A stretch of DNA of 64,000 nucleotides, taken from contig NZ_CP034448.1 in assembly GCF_003952465.1 (NCBI RefSeq), positions 6,921,001 through 6,985,000 on the forward strand. Direction: 5' to 3'. The translations under genes were made by a program, and so were the position numbers. Below the pieces are notes generated by a model. The model saw only the letters and a list, made by a program, of their open reading frames with translations. It did not search any database and was not told the origin of the DNA. This stretch comes from Mesorhizobium sp. M1B.F.Ca.ET.045.04.1.1 (GTDB lineage Bacteria; Pseudomonadota; Alphaproteobacteria; Rhizobiales; Rhizobiaceae). Of this stretch, positions 47,722 through 56,300 are shown one piece after another (within the stretch, counting starts at the first letter, position 1; every line of letters begins with the position of its first letter).

Positions 47722-48115
47722 CGACGGCCACTCGGGCTTTCTTGCTGCCAATCCGGCGCGCCAGACGCGCGCCCACGCTTTCAGTGCAGACCATCTGGCG
47801 ACCCGTGCCAACAGAGTGCCCGCAGCTCGAAGAGATAGATAGGTGCCTGTGAGCGTGTCGTCGCATTTTGACACCGACCCGTCACGATCGACTTCCCGAT
47901 TGATACCGTCTCGGCGTCAGGCCGAAATGGGCGCCAACACCCGATGAGCGAACAAAGCGCGCTAAATCATCCACCGCGGTGACGAAGCGGATTGGCCGTC
48001 AAGACGCCAATGCCGGGTACGGTCATCACGGCGGCACGGATCCCTGTGTGGCGAACCCGAGAATGTGCTCCTCCAACATTCTGATTTTTTGCTCAATGCG
48101 TGCGCGGGCAGCTTC
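47722..48115 (-). pseudogene. IS110-family transposase, central part (right of IS66), frameshifted
   Basis: Minus-strand frames give ARARIEQKIRMLEEHILGFA, TVPGIGVLTA, FVRSSGVGAHFGLTPRRYQS, LRAAGTLLARVARWSALKAW and ARLARRIGSKKARVAVA, the central and C-terminal motifs of IS110 transposases (helix-hairpin-helix VPGIG, then GAHFGLTPRRYQSG). The last codons meet the IS66 end and continue at 44868. The N-terminal DEDD domain is missing. At least three frame changes. Confidence 0.75.
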
Positions 48116-48310
48116 GATGCCGTTGGATATCGGCGTACTAACGGCGACGGAATTCGGGAAGACAAGGAGGGAAACAGCTTGCAGCTCCAGCTGATCACTG
48201 TAGCCGGCGCAGGCGTCGGCGAGATCGAAGTGGCGCCTTTCGTCGTTTAGGTCCGAGTAGTAGTCGTTTGCCACCGGCATCATCAGTCCCACGCGAGGGT
48301 CCGCGTGCCA
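48105..48310. pseudogene. Fragment of a peptide-binding-protein gene with an internal inversion
   Basis: On the minus strand, about 48215-48310 reads VGLMMPVANDYYSDLNDERR, HFDLADA, matching GLVMPVAADYYSDLND in the intact binding protein. The adjoining stretch 48113-48205 matches the next part of the same gene only on the plus strand: VGYRRTNGDGIREDKEGNSL (versus AGYRDKNGDGVREDKEGNSF). So two neighbouring pieces of one ancestral gene lie head to head. It borders the IS110 remnant. Confidence 0.75.
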
Positions 48311-48373
48311 TCACGGGGCTGGCCGGCTCGCCAAGGCGCTTGCAGAACCGCCGACGCCGACCGATAAAGCTGC

Positions 48374-49279
48374 ATGACCTTTGACCAGATCAAAAGCTTC
48401 TATCTTGTAGCGGTGCTCGGGACCTTTGCCAAGGCTGCGGAGCAACTGAACACAACACAGCCAACCATTTCAGCGCGTATCGCGGCGCTCGAAGATCGGC
48501 TGGGCGTCAGTCTTTTCGATCGCTCGGGCCATCGGGTTGCGCTCACTCCGCAGGGCCGCAGCTTTCTTCGCAGCGCCGAGAAGCTACTGGAAATCCAAGC
48601 CAAGGCCCTCAAACGCTACGGCAAAGGCGAGCTGCGTGGAATCGTGCGTATCGGGGCTTCAGACACGATGGCAGTCATCTGGATCCCGCCCTTCCTTGCG
48701 GCCTTGCGCGCGGCAAATCCGGATGCCGAGTTCGAGCTTCACATCGGTCCATCCTATCGACTGCGCGACGAATTGCTTGCCCGACAAATCGATATCGGGT
48801 TCATTGTGGGTCCCATCTCCAATCCGCAGATGATCAACCATCTGCTCTGTGACTGTCCCATGGTATTCGCAGCCGCACCGTCGCTCGGCCTGCACGGCAG
48901 GAAGCTAACACCGGCCGAAATCGACCGCATGGACATCTTCACCTTCGAGCGGATGACTAGGCCACACCAGGATCTGCTGCGCGATCTTCGCAAAGCCGAT
49001 ATTGCGCCCAGGCTGAACCCGATCAACTCGCTTCAGACAACCATTTTGATGGTTCGCAAGGGCTTGGGGATAGGCGCGGTGCCTCTCGGCTCTATCGAGG
49101 AGGAAGTCGCTACCGGCAGCCTTGTCGTCGTCGATACCGAATTCAAGCTCACCGATGTCCGCTTCACGGTCTGCTACCCGCAGGGGCCGGACACGCATGT
49201 CCCCGAGACGCTCACCGAACGTGCCATAGAGTTCTTGAAGGCACGCGGCTCATCGGACTCGATAAAATTACTTTATTGA
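48374..49279 (+). CDS. LysR family transcriptional regulator
   Basis: A 301-residue activator/repressor: N-terminal winged helix MTFDQIKSFYLVAVLGTFAK, AAEQLNTTQPTISARIAALE, DRLGVSLFDRSGHRVALT, then a substrate-binding-like domain (GIVRIGASDTMAVIWIPPFL; IDIGFIVGPISNPQM; TTILMVRKGLGIGAVPLG). It is followed by hyuA-hyuB on the same strand, 80 nt to the hyuA start, and probably controls them. The HTH part and full length indicate a working protein. Confidence 0.92.
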   Translation: MTFDQIKSFYLVAVLGTFAKAAEQLNTTQPTISARIAALEDRLGVSLFDRSGHRVALTPQGRSFLRSAEKLLEIQAKALKRYGKGELRGIVRIGASDTMAVIWIPPFLAALRAANPDAEFELHIGPSYRLRDELLARQIDIGFIVGPISNPQMINHLLCDCPMVFAAAPSLGLHGRKLTPAEIDRMDIFTFERMTRPHQDLLRDLRKADIAPRLNPINSLQTTILMVRKGLGIGAVPLGSIEEEVATGSLVVVDTEFKLTDVRFTVCYPQGPDTHVPETLTERAIEFLKARGSSDSIKLLY

Positions 49280-49359
49280 TCTCCAGCGTAAATTGCGATT
49301 TGCATCTATGGGGCGCTCCTTTCTATGTTTCGTCAAATTGGTGGAGCAGGGAGGGTTCG

Positions 49360-51441
49360 ATGAAAGGCTGGCGTTTGGCGTCCGACATTGGTGGTACATT
49401 CACCGATATTGCCTTTATAGCCGAGGACGGGCTGCTAAGTACGATTAAGGTGCCATCGACACCCCAGAATTATGCCAGCGGAGTGATCGAAGGTGCGAAA
49501 GCCCTCGCATCGGCCCGAGATCTTCGGATCGAGACGATGGCCGAAATGGCGCACGGATGCACCGTCGCTACAAACGCGATTCTGGAGGGCAAGGGTGCCC
49601 GCGTCGCGCTGCTCACAACGGCGGGATTTCGTGATGTGCTTGAATTGCGGCGCATCCGTGTGCCTAAGCTCTACGAGCCGCTCTACGTCAAACCTCTTCC
49701 TTTGGCGGCGCGCGACCTGAGGCTTGAAGTTCGTGAGCGCGTCGGAGCCGATGGCAGCGTCGTTGTGCCGCTGGTTGAGGATGATGTGTGCAAGGCCGCC
49801 GAGGTCATCGCCAGGTCGGGGGCGGAGGCTGTCGCCGTCTGCTTCCTGCACTCCTATCGCTTTCCCGACCACGAACGCCGCGCCGGCGCGCTCCTCCGGA
49901 AATTGCTCCCCGGCTGCTTCGTAACCCTTTCGGTCGACGTGCTCCCGCAGATTCGTGAATACGAACGTACCAGCACGACGGTGGTAAACGCCTATGTCGG
50001 CCCTCCGGTTAAGCGCTACCTGGAAGGGATGGAAGCCGATCTCGCTGCGGCCGGTTGCAACGCCCGCATATCAGTCATGCAGTCCTCCGGAGGCTCGATC
50101 TCCTCCGATGCGGTGAAGGACAAGCCGGCCCAGATCGTGGAATGCGGGCCGGCGGCGGGTGTCGTCGGCGCCGCCCATCTGGCCCGCCTTCTGCGTATCC
50201 GGAACGCCATAACGTTCGACATGGGCGGCACCACCGCGAAAGGTTCCCTGATCGAGGATGGCGATGTCATCTTCGCCGAAAACTACGAGATCGGCGCTTC
50301 GATGAGCACCGCGGGTGCGATCGCCGGCGGCGGCGGATACGCGCTCAAGCTTCCGGTCATCGACATCGCTGAGGTTGGCGCTGGTGGCGGCTCCATCGTG
50401 CGGCTGGACCGGGCAGGGGCTATCAAAGTCGGCCCTGACAGCGCCGGCGCGGCGCCGGGTCCGGCCGCATACGGGCTGGGCGGTGAGGAGCCGACCGTTA
50501 CGGATGCGAATATCGTGCTCGGCTTCTTGAATCAGCAGTCTCTGGCCGGCGGAACAGTAAGGATCGATGCCGGCTTGTCGCGCGCATCTCTTGAGAGGAC
50601 GATCGCCTCCCCGCTCGGAATGTCCGTGCATGAAGCCGCATACGGCGTGCATGAGGTTGCGAATGCGACGATGGTGCGGGCCATCAAGGCGGTGACGACC
50701 TATCGCGGGCGCAATCCGCGCGATTTCGCCATGTTCGCTTTTGGAGGCAATGGCGGCGTGCATGGGGCGTCCATTGCGCGAAGCTTGGAGATCGGCCGCA
50801 TATATGTTCCTGCAGCAGCGGGCGTTTTCAGTGCCGTGGGTCTGCTTCTGGCCGAAAAGTCAGTAGCTGTCGCATCAGCCTTCGTCGCACGACTGGACGA
50901 GCTCGATTATACGGCAGCTGAACAGGCTTACGTTCAGCTCCAGCGTGAGGCGGAGCGCCTTCTGGGTGTTTCCGGGAAGGCCAGGTGCATGCGCCAGGTA
51001 GAGATGCGCTACCTTGGGCAGGCATTCGAGCTGATTATTGATCTCGATGATGGGCACCTATCCACCGAGGCGCGCAGCGAGCTGCGCGCCCGCTTCGACG
51101 CCGAGCATGAGCGACGGTTTGGTCACCGTTTCGATGAGCACAACGCAGTCGAGATCGTCGCGTTGCGTCTCAGGGCATCCGACCCGGACCATGTCGTGCC
51201 TGCTCGCCTACGGCACGCACTCAAGCCAAGCGAGACCACTTCAAGGCCGGTGTGGTTCGGAAAGAGGTACGGCTTCATTGAGACGGCTGTCGTGGGACGC
51301 GCGGAAGTCACGCGGGAGAGGCAGGCCGGGCCGGTTATCGTGGAAGAATATGAAGGGACGACGGTTGTGCCGCCAGACGCTTCCGTCTTCCGAGACGAAT
51401 TTGACAACCTGGTCGTCGATCTGCAACGAGGAGTCGCGTGA
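49360..51441 (+). CDS. Hydantoinase A / 5-oxoprolinase-type subunit (intact)
   Basis: ATP-dependent ring-opening hydrolase subunit acting with HyuB on hydantoins, 5-oxoproline or similar cyclic amides. The 693-residue product has the actin-like ATP motif LASDIGGTFTDIAFIAEDG, GCTVATNAILEGKGARVALL, FLHSYRFPDHERRAG, IREYERTSTTVVNAYVGP, SGGSISSDAVKDKPAQIVEC then GPAAGVVGAAHLA, DMGGTTAKGSLIEDG, IDIAEVGAGGGSIVRLD, FGGNGGVHGASIARSLEI and MRYLGQAFEL. ATG 49360 follows gggaggg; an in-frame start at 49276 is weaker. Its stop overlaps the hyuB ATG. A complete paralogue of the broken gene at 25863-27654. Confidence 0.92.
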   Translation: MKGWRLASDIGGTFTDIAFIAEDGLLSTIKVPSTPQNYASGVIEGAKALASARDLRIETMAEMAHGCTVATNAILEGKGARVALLTTAGFRDVLELRRIRVPKLYEPLYVKPLPLAARDLRLEVRERVGADGSVVVPLVEDDVCKAAEVIARSGAEAVAVCFLHSYRFPDHERRAGALLRKLLPGCFVTLSVDVLPQIREYERTSTTVVNAYVGPPVKRYLEGMEADLAAAGCNARISVMQSSGGSISSDAVKDKPAQIVECGPAAGVVGAAHLARLLRIRNAITFDMGGTTAKGSLIEDGDVIFAENYEIGASMSTAGAIAGGGGYALKLPVIDIAEVGAGGGSIVRLDRAGAIKVGPDSAGAAPGPAAYGLGGEEPTVTDANIVLGFLNQQSLAGGTVRIDAGLSRASLERTIASPLGMSVHEAAYGVHEVANATMVRAIKAVTTYRGRNPRDFAMFAFGGNGGVHGASIARSLEIGRIYVPAAAGVFSAVGLLLAEKSVAVASAFVARLDELDYTAAEQAYVQLQREAERLLGVSGKARCMRQVEMRYLGQAFELIIDLDDGHLSTEARSELRARFDAEHERRFGHRFDEHNAVEIVALRLRASDPDHVVPARLRHALKPSETTSRPVWFGKRYGFIETAVVGRAEVTRERQAGPVIVEEYEGTTVVPPDASVFRDEFDNLVVDLQRGVA

Positions 51442-53189
51442 TGCGAAACCGCAAGACAGACCCGTTTTTGCTCGAGATATTCAAGAACGCGTTCGACACG
51501 ATCGCCGATGAGATGACGCTTACGATCGTTCGTACCGCTTACTCCCAGATCGTTCGCGACTCATTGGATTTCTCGACGGCCCTCTGCGATGCGACCGGGC
51601 GTACAATCGCTCAAGGCGTGTGCACGCCCATGCATCTAGGCAGCTTCTATGATGCGCTACAGACGATGCTGTGGAAAATCGGCGACGACATCCATCCGGA
51701 CGACGTGCTGATCATGAACGACCCGTACGCGGCAGCGGGCCAGCACCTTCCCGACATCTATATCGTCCGCCCTATTTTTTACGAGAATGTCCTGCGTGGC
51801 TGGGCGACGACACTGGCGCACCATTCGGACGTCGGCGGCATCGTGGCGGGCTCTAACGCTCTCGGCGCTCACGAAATATTTCAGGAGGGCCTGCGCATCC
51901 CTGTCCTCAAGCTTGTGGATCGAGGGCGCCGCAACGCCACTCTGTGGGATATGATAGCGATCAACGTGCGTACGCCCGATCTCGTCCTGGGCGATCTTCA
52001 GGCACAGATGGCCGCCGGAGCGACGGGTGCGCGGGCAATGGTGCGTCTCTTCGATCGCTATGGCGCCGATACGGTTCTGCAGGCGATAGAGGATCTGAAC
52101 GACTACGCACGTGAGCTGGCAGAAGCTGAGATCGGCGATCTTCCCGACGGCGTCTATCACTTCACCGACCATATTGACGGGATCGGCGAGAATCCTGAGC
52201 CGATCCTTCTCAAGGTTCAGGTCGAGATTAAGGGCAGCCGGGTTGTGATAGACTGGGACGGGTCCTCGCCTCAGGTCGCCGGCGGCGTAAACGCCACTTT
52301 CCCCTTCACCAAGGCCTGTGCCTACGCAGCCCTACGATCCGTGATGAAGGCGGACGTTCCCAACTGCCACGGGTTCACCGAGATCATCGAGGTCAGGGCT
52401 CCGGAAGGCACCGTGGTCCGTCCCGTATCGCCAGCCCCCTGCGGCGCGCGCGGCATTACCGGCTACAGAATGATCGACTGCCTCTTCGGCGCGCTTTCGC
52501 AGGCTGCTCCCGACCGGGTAACGGCCGACGGATCCGGCGGCTCGACTTTGCCTACCATTGCGGGCCTGCATGGGGGCAACCAGTTCGTCTTCTGTGAAAC
52601 GGTTATGGGAACCTGGGGAGCCAGCCTAGCGAATGACGGGCTGGACGGTGGCCCACATATCGGCGCCAACCAGTCGAACGTGCCGGTTGAGATGATCGAG
52701 CAGACCTATCCTATCCGCATCGAGCAATACGGCTTCGTCCCCGACACAGGGGGTCCGGGACGCCGTAGGGGTGGGCTCGCCATCCGGCGCGATTATCGGC
52801 TCCTTGCGAGCTCAGCGACCTTGAATATCCGTTCCGATAAGCGTGCCTATCCGCCGCATGGCCTCTTTGGGGGCTGCGAAGGCAAGCCGTCGATGAACCG
52901 TCTGATCTCGGGCGACAATGCCATCGTGCTGCCGGTGCTCCTTAAGGAGCCGGTACCAATGAAGAAAAACGACCTGTTCTGCCACGTGATGCCATCGGGG
53001 GGTGGGTACGGCCCAGCATCCGAACGGGAGCCGGAGCGCGTGCTGGAAGACTGTCGTCTCGGCAAGATCAGCATAGAAGGTGCGCGGCGCGACTACGCCG
53101 TAGTCCTCACGAAGAGTGAAGCGGGCATCGTCATCGATCTCGACGCCACGCAACAACTGCGGCAGGCAAGATCTCGTGCGGCGGAATAA
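51441..53189 (+). CDS. Hydantoinase B / 5-oxoprolinase-type subunit (intact)
   Basis: Partner of the preceding HyuA. The 582-residue product shows PFLLEIFKNAFDTIADEMTL, CTPMHLGSFYDALQTML, DDVLIMNDPYAAAGQHLPDI, HHSDVGGIVAGSNALGAHEI then FQEGLRIPVLKL, APCGARGITGYRMIDCLFGA, VTADGSGGSTLPT, YPIRIEQYGFVPDTGGPGRR then RGGLAIRRDY, and FCHVMPSGGGYG. The C-terminus is full length. ATG 51441 overlaps the hyuA TGA. The decayed hyuB at 22607-24040 resembles this type (APCGARGITGYR, NALGATEIFQEG) more than the one at 24273-25866. Confidence 0.92.
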   Translation: MRNRKTDPFLLEIFKNAFDTIADEMTLTIVRTAYSQIVRDSLDFSTALCDATGRTIAQGVCTPMHLGSFYDALQTMLWKIGDDIHPDDVLIMNDPYAAAGQHLPDIYIVRPIFYENVLRGWATTLAHHSDVGGIVAGSNALGAHEIFQEGLRIPVLKLVDRGRRNATLWDMIAINVRTPDLVLGDLQAQMAAGATGARAMVRLFDRYGADTVLQAIEDLNDYARELAEAEIGDLPDGVYHFTDHIDGIGENPEPILLKVQVEIKGSRVVIDWDGSSPQVAGGVNATFPFTKACAYAALRSVMKADVPNCHGFTEIIEVRAPEGTVVRPVSPAPCGARGITGYRMIDCLFGALSQAAPDRVTADGSGGSTLPTIAGLHGGNQFVFCETVMGTWGASLANDGLDGGPHIGANQSNVPVEMIEQTYPIRIEQYGFVPDTGGPGRRRGGLAIRRDYRLLASSATLNIRSDKRAYPPHGLFGGCEGKPSMNRLISGDNAIVLPVLLKEPVPMKKNDLFCHVMPSGGGYGPASEREPERVLEDCRLGKISIEGARRDYAVVLTKSEAGIVIDLDATQQLRQARSRAAE

Positions 53190-53344
53190 GTCATTTCAAG
53201 CGGAGGACGAGAAATAAGGATTTGAACCCGGCTCGACCTAGCAGGATGTTGAAACAGGCGCTCGCCCTTGGGCTGCGGCCGTGATTCATTTTCCTTGAAT
53301 GGATTCGGAGGATGAATCGTGCGATAGTCGGACTGGTGAACTGT

Positions 53345-53505
53345 TCAGATCCGATCTGGGCAAGGACCGGGGCCTCCCGGCGGAAGATTTCTTTCGCGTT
53401 CGAGTTCCGAAACCGCATTCGCGATCTCTAAAACCCACTCTGCCGAATCCGTCTTCGGAAAAACCAGTGCGTCAACGCCTGCCATCACGGCTGCAAGCCG
53501 GAATA
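53345..53505 (-). pseudogene. CitE/HpcH-type CoA-ester lyase fragment
   Basis: Minus strand: AAVMAGVDALVFPKTDSAEW, VLEIANAVSELERERNLPPG. This matches the barrel segment of citrate-lyase-beta / malyl-CoA-lyase-like proteins (GADALMLPKVESAE). Only about 45 codons remain, joined in frame to IS21 transposase text. A lyase of this class would be a natural partner of a mesaconyl-CoA pathway. Confidence 0.55.
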
Positions 53506-53985
53506 GGCGAGCCGCGAATGATAGAGACGGTGATCGAGCGGCTGTCCGGCGATGGTGAGGCCGGTGCTGCTCATGATCGGTGAAATCCGACAGGCCGAGG
53601 CGGCCGGCTCGTGCGTTTGCCGGAAGATGACTTCCTGTTCCTCGCCATCGGACAGCGCGCCGGGATCGGACGCGACGCTGGCGAATGGCGTTGCCCAGCT
53701 CGGGATGACGCCGCAGCGTCTCCTCGAAGATTGCGACCGGCCGGATTCCCGGCGCAGCCCACAGCAGCGGCACGATCTCGGCGTCAAAATTGTCGGGCGA
53801 GCGGATCGGGCGGCGGCGTTGTCGCGGAACCTTCCTCTGCGAGGGCAGCCTCGAATCCTTCTCGATGCGATAGGCCGTGCCGTGCCGATCGACGCCTTCG
53901 CCGCCGCGACGGCCGTCGTATGGGTCTGCCGGAACTTCATGAAGCCTCATCTGGTGATCGGTTACGTGGCGGCCGGGCACTAAGT
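53485..53985 (-). pseudogene. IS21-family IstA transposase, N-terminal remnant
   Basis: Minus-strand frames give HVTDHQMRL, MKFRQTHTTAVAAAKASIGT, TAYRIEKDSRLPSQRKVPRQ, IVPLLWAAPGIRPVAIFEET then LRRHPELGNAI, GEEQEVIFRQTHEP, LTIAGQPLDHRLYHSRLAYS, which follow the start of IS21 IstA transposases. It stops at about 53490 within the core; the C-terminal half and istB are missing. Several frameshifts. Confidence 0.75.
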
Positions 53986-54127
53986 GATTCCTCCAATCCG
54001 ACAAACCACTGGCGTACCCGGTCGGCCGCGATCGCCAGACAACGCTCCGAAAGGGAACGCCGCCGGCGGCATTCTCATCTTGATTGACGCTGCGCTCTCA
54101 CTTGATTGCCGCGCCCCAGCGGGAACG

Positions 54128-54178
54128 TCGACGGATATCCGCAGACCCGAACCTAGTTTTTCGATACTAGCGCTCAAA
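54128..54178 (-). pseudogene. Short CaiB-type CoA transferase fragment
   Basis: The minus strand carries atcgaaaaactaggttcggg and tctgcggatatccg, nearly the same DNA as the IEKLGFGSADLRR codons of the CoA transferase at 18370-19698. About 14 codons survive between IS256 and IS21 pieces. Confidence 0.5.
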
Positions 54179-54454
54179 CAATTCGGTGGAGAAGCGGCCC
54201 GCCCGATCCTGCGGAACCCGCAGCTCAAGCTTGCCGACCCGCGTGACAAGGGTGCGGCCCTAGACTAATAGCCAGAGCGATAGCCGAGACGCTCCGGCGT
54301 GCGCTGGTTCTTCGCAGCACCCAGCGCCTCGTCCATCTCGGCCTCGAGCACCTCCTGCATCACAGCGCGGATCACCTCGTGCAATCCATCCGTATCCGGG
54401 TTCGAAAGCAGAATGTCTTTGACGGCCGGCGGATTTATCTTCAGTCTTGGTCAT
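54175..54454 (-). pseudogene. IS256-family transposase, N-terminal remnant
   Basis: From ATG 54454: MTKTEDK, then in shifted frames DILLSNPDTDGLHEVIRAVM, QEVLEAEMDEALGAAKNQRT, LGYRSGY, TLVTRVGKLELRVPQDRAGR, FSTELFER, the usual start of ISRm3-type IS256 transposases. It differs from the copy at 31.3 kb. Truncated after about 95 codons. Confidence 0.75.
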
Positions 54455-54559
54455 GGCGGCGTTCCTTCGCGGGAATCGGTGACGTGAACAATCATCAGCC
54501 TGCCATGACCGCCCTCTCTCAGCGAATTTGCAGAACTCTCAGCACACTACCAAGGCAGC

Positions 54560-54960
54560 CGGGTCAGCCAACTTCCGCGCTGGTTGCGCCGTGCGGCCCT
54601 GCCTACCGGAAAGGTCTAGCCCCGAGAATGGAAAGCACGACAACGGCGACCGCCAGAAGCGGTGACGGCCGAGGGCGACGCGCGCAAACTTACAGGAGGT
54701 CTGGACTGCGACGCCATGAAGGTCGACAGCATGGCGTCTCCCAACCCGCCGAGGGGCCGGCGTGATGTAAAAGCCGAGGCAGATCACAAACACCACAGGG
54801 AACCGCCGCGCACGCCCGGCAGGCTGAGCGGGAAGAAAACGCGAGAAGGCGGCAAAAAGGCGTCGCCCATGCTGCGGGCGGCCGCCATCAGAGATGACGC
54901 TGACCAGAGGCAGGATCATCATGGGCAGCATAATGTGGTCGGGTGTCCGGCGGCCGCGTG
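54560..54960 (-). pseudogene. PotB-like ABC permease remnant
   Basis: Minus-strand text MLPMMILPLVSVI, then FPVVFVICLGFYITPA and GDAM-like pieces in shifted frames, matching the end of polyamine-type ABC permeases (LPLSLPG..., VFVICLGFYITPALLGG). No continuous frame. It may derive from the same operon as the PotC-like fragment at 30.8-31.3 kb. Confidence 0.55.
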
Positions 54961-55028
54961 GGCGCTACTTGACAAGTACGCACACTCGGTATGTCGTTGT
55001 TGAGGCGAAATATCGATGCCCCTTAGAT

Positions 55029-56021
55029 TCAGAGATTGAGCGGCCGCGCGAGGTACACTAAGCCATCGTTGACGTCGACCTGCATTCCGGTCCTTAATGA
55101 ACAGACGATCGATGTGGTAGGCGCTCGAATTTCAATGGCCTTTGATGACCACGGATCCAACGGATGCAGGAGTCCTACAAGATCTCCTTCACTCAGCTCG
55201 TCCAACACCGAACAACGAGGTTCGAAGATGCCTCGTGCCGGCGATGTCAGTTGGTCCGACGTGAGCGACTCGAGTGTCAGGTTAGTCTTCATTTGACGGG
55301 GCGTCGGATACTCTGTCTTTCCTTCTACGAGCCCAAGCTCGATAATTGCGTTGCGTACCCCAGCTTCGGCGACCGCAAGAGCGTCGGCGCTCACGGTTCC
55401 ACTGCCGAGCTCAGCACAAACGAATACCTTGCCTTGGCTTTGAACCAAGGTATCGAACATTCCTTGCGTTGGTCCATCCCAGGCCAGTGTCACTGGAAAC
55501 TTGAAGGCCGCTGCCATGTTAAGCGTCTTTCGCATGAGATCGGCGTCGCCAATAGGGTGCGTTGTGGCTGCGGGGGGACAATCAAACTTGGGTCCGAAGC
55601 TGTGCAGATCAAAAACCATGTCAACCGTTGGTAACAGCAACTCCGACACTGCACTCGCAGTGCGTTCGGATATTGACCCGTTCGGCCGGCCGGGAAACAC
55701 ACGATTCAGGTCCAACCTATCTACTGGCGACCTGCGACTCCACGCTTCCAAAGCTGTCGGATTGAGCATCGGCGCAATGAGAACTCTCCCGCACGTTTGC
55801 GCTTCAATTAGCCAGTCAATGAGCCGAAGCGCGACAATTGGTCCTTCGAATTCATCGCCATGGATACCGGCGGTAATAAGGAGGCGCGGCCCCTCCCCTT
55901 TATTAAGGCTTAGAACTGGAAGCGGAAGAGCTTCCCTGTCCGTGCCCGTTGGGACTACAAGATAACCCTTGTTCACGCCAGGCTCGTCGAGGTCAAACGT
56001 AAGGTGCGGTTTTTGGCTCAT
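55029..56021 (-). CDS. AstE/aspartoacylase-type deacylase (M14-like zinc enzyme)
   Basis: Zinc-dependent amidohydrolase of the succinylglutamate desuccinylase/aspartoacylase family, which removes acyl groups from N-acyl amino acids. The 330-residue product has the zinc motif ITAGIHGDEFEGPIVALRLI (His, Glu), then VLIAPMLNPTALEAWSRRSP, DLNRVFPG, VFDLHSFGPKFDCP (third ligand His) and VFVCAELGSG. The C-terminal beta domain (ARGIFEPRCSVLDELSEGDL) is typical. ATG 56021 is chosen because two truncated copies elsewhere begin at the same point; the in-frame ATG at 56138 adds an unlike lead. Substrate not known. Confidence 0.85.
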   Translation of the reverse strand: MSQKPHLTFDLDEPGVNKGYLVVPTGTDREALPLPVLSLNKGEGPRLLITAGIHGDEFEGPIVALRLIDWLIEAQTCGRVLIAPMLNPTALEAWSRRSPVDRLDLNRVFPGRPNGSISERTASAVSELLLPTVDMVFDLHSFGPKFDCPPAATTHPIGDADLMRKTLNMAAAFKFPVTLAWDGPTQGMFDTLVQSQGKVFVCAELGSGTVSADALAVAEAGVRNAIIELGLVEGKTEYPTPRQMKTNLTLESLTSDQLTSPARGIFEPRCSVLDELSEGDLVGLLHPLDPWSSKAIEIRAPTTSIVCSLRTGMQVDVNDGLVYLARPLNL

Positions 56022-56300
56022 TGACAAGGTTCCATTATCTATAAAACGTGGTGGATTAATCGTTGCCACAGTGTGCAGCTTGGCCGGCGGATTGACGAAG
56101 GCGACAATTATTTCTCCGCCAATGACCCCATCAGGCACTGCAGCCAGTGCTCCCAGTATTGAAATGTATGCAGATTATTCCTCGAAAATTTTTACTTTCA
56201 GTTAGGTCAAAAACAGGTTTCAAAATCCGTCTCGTACGATTTCCTTACAAGCCGACCACCATGACATCGTCTTATCTGGAATTGTGTTGAAATAGCTAGA

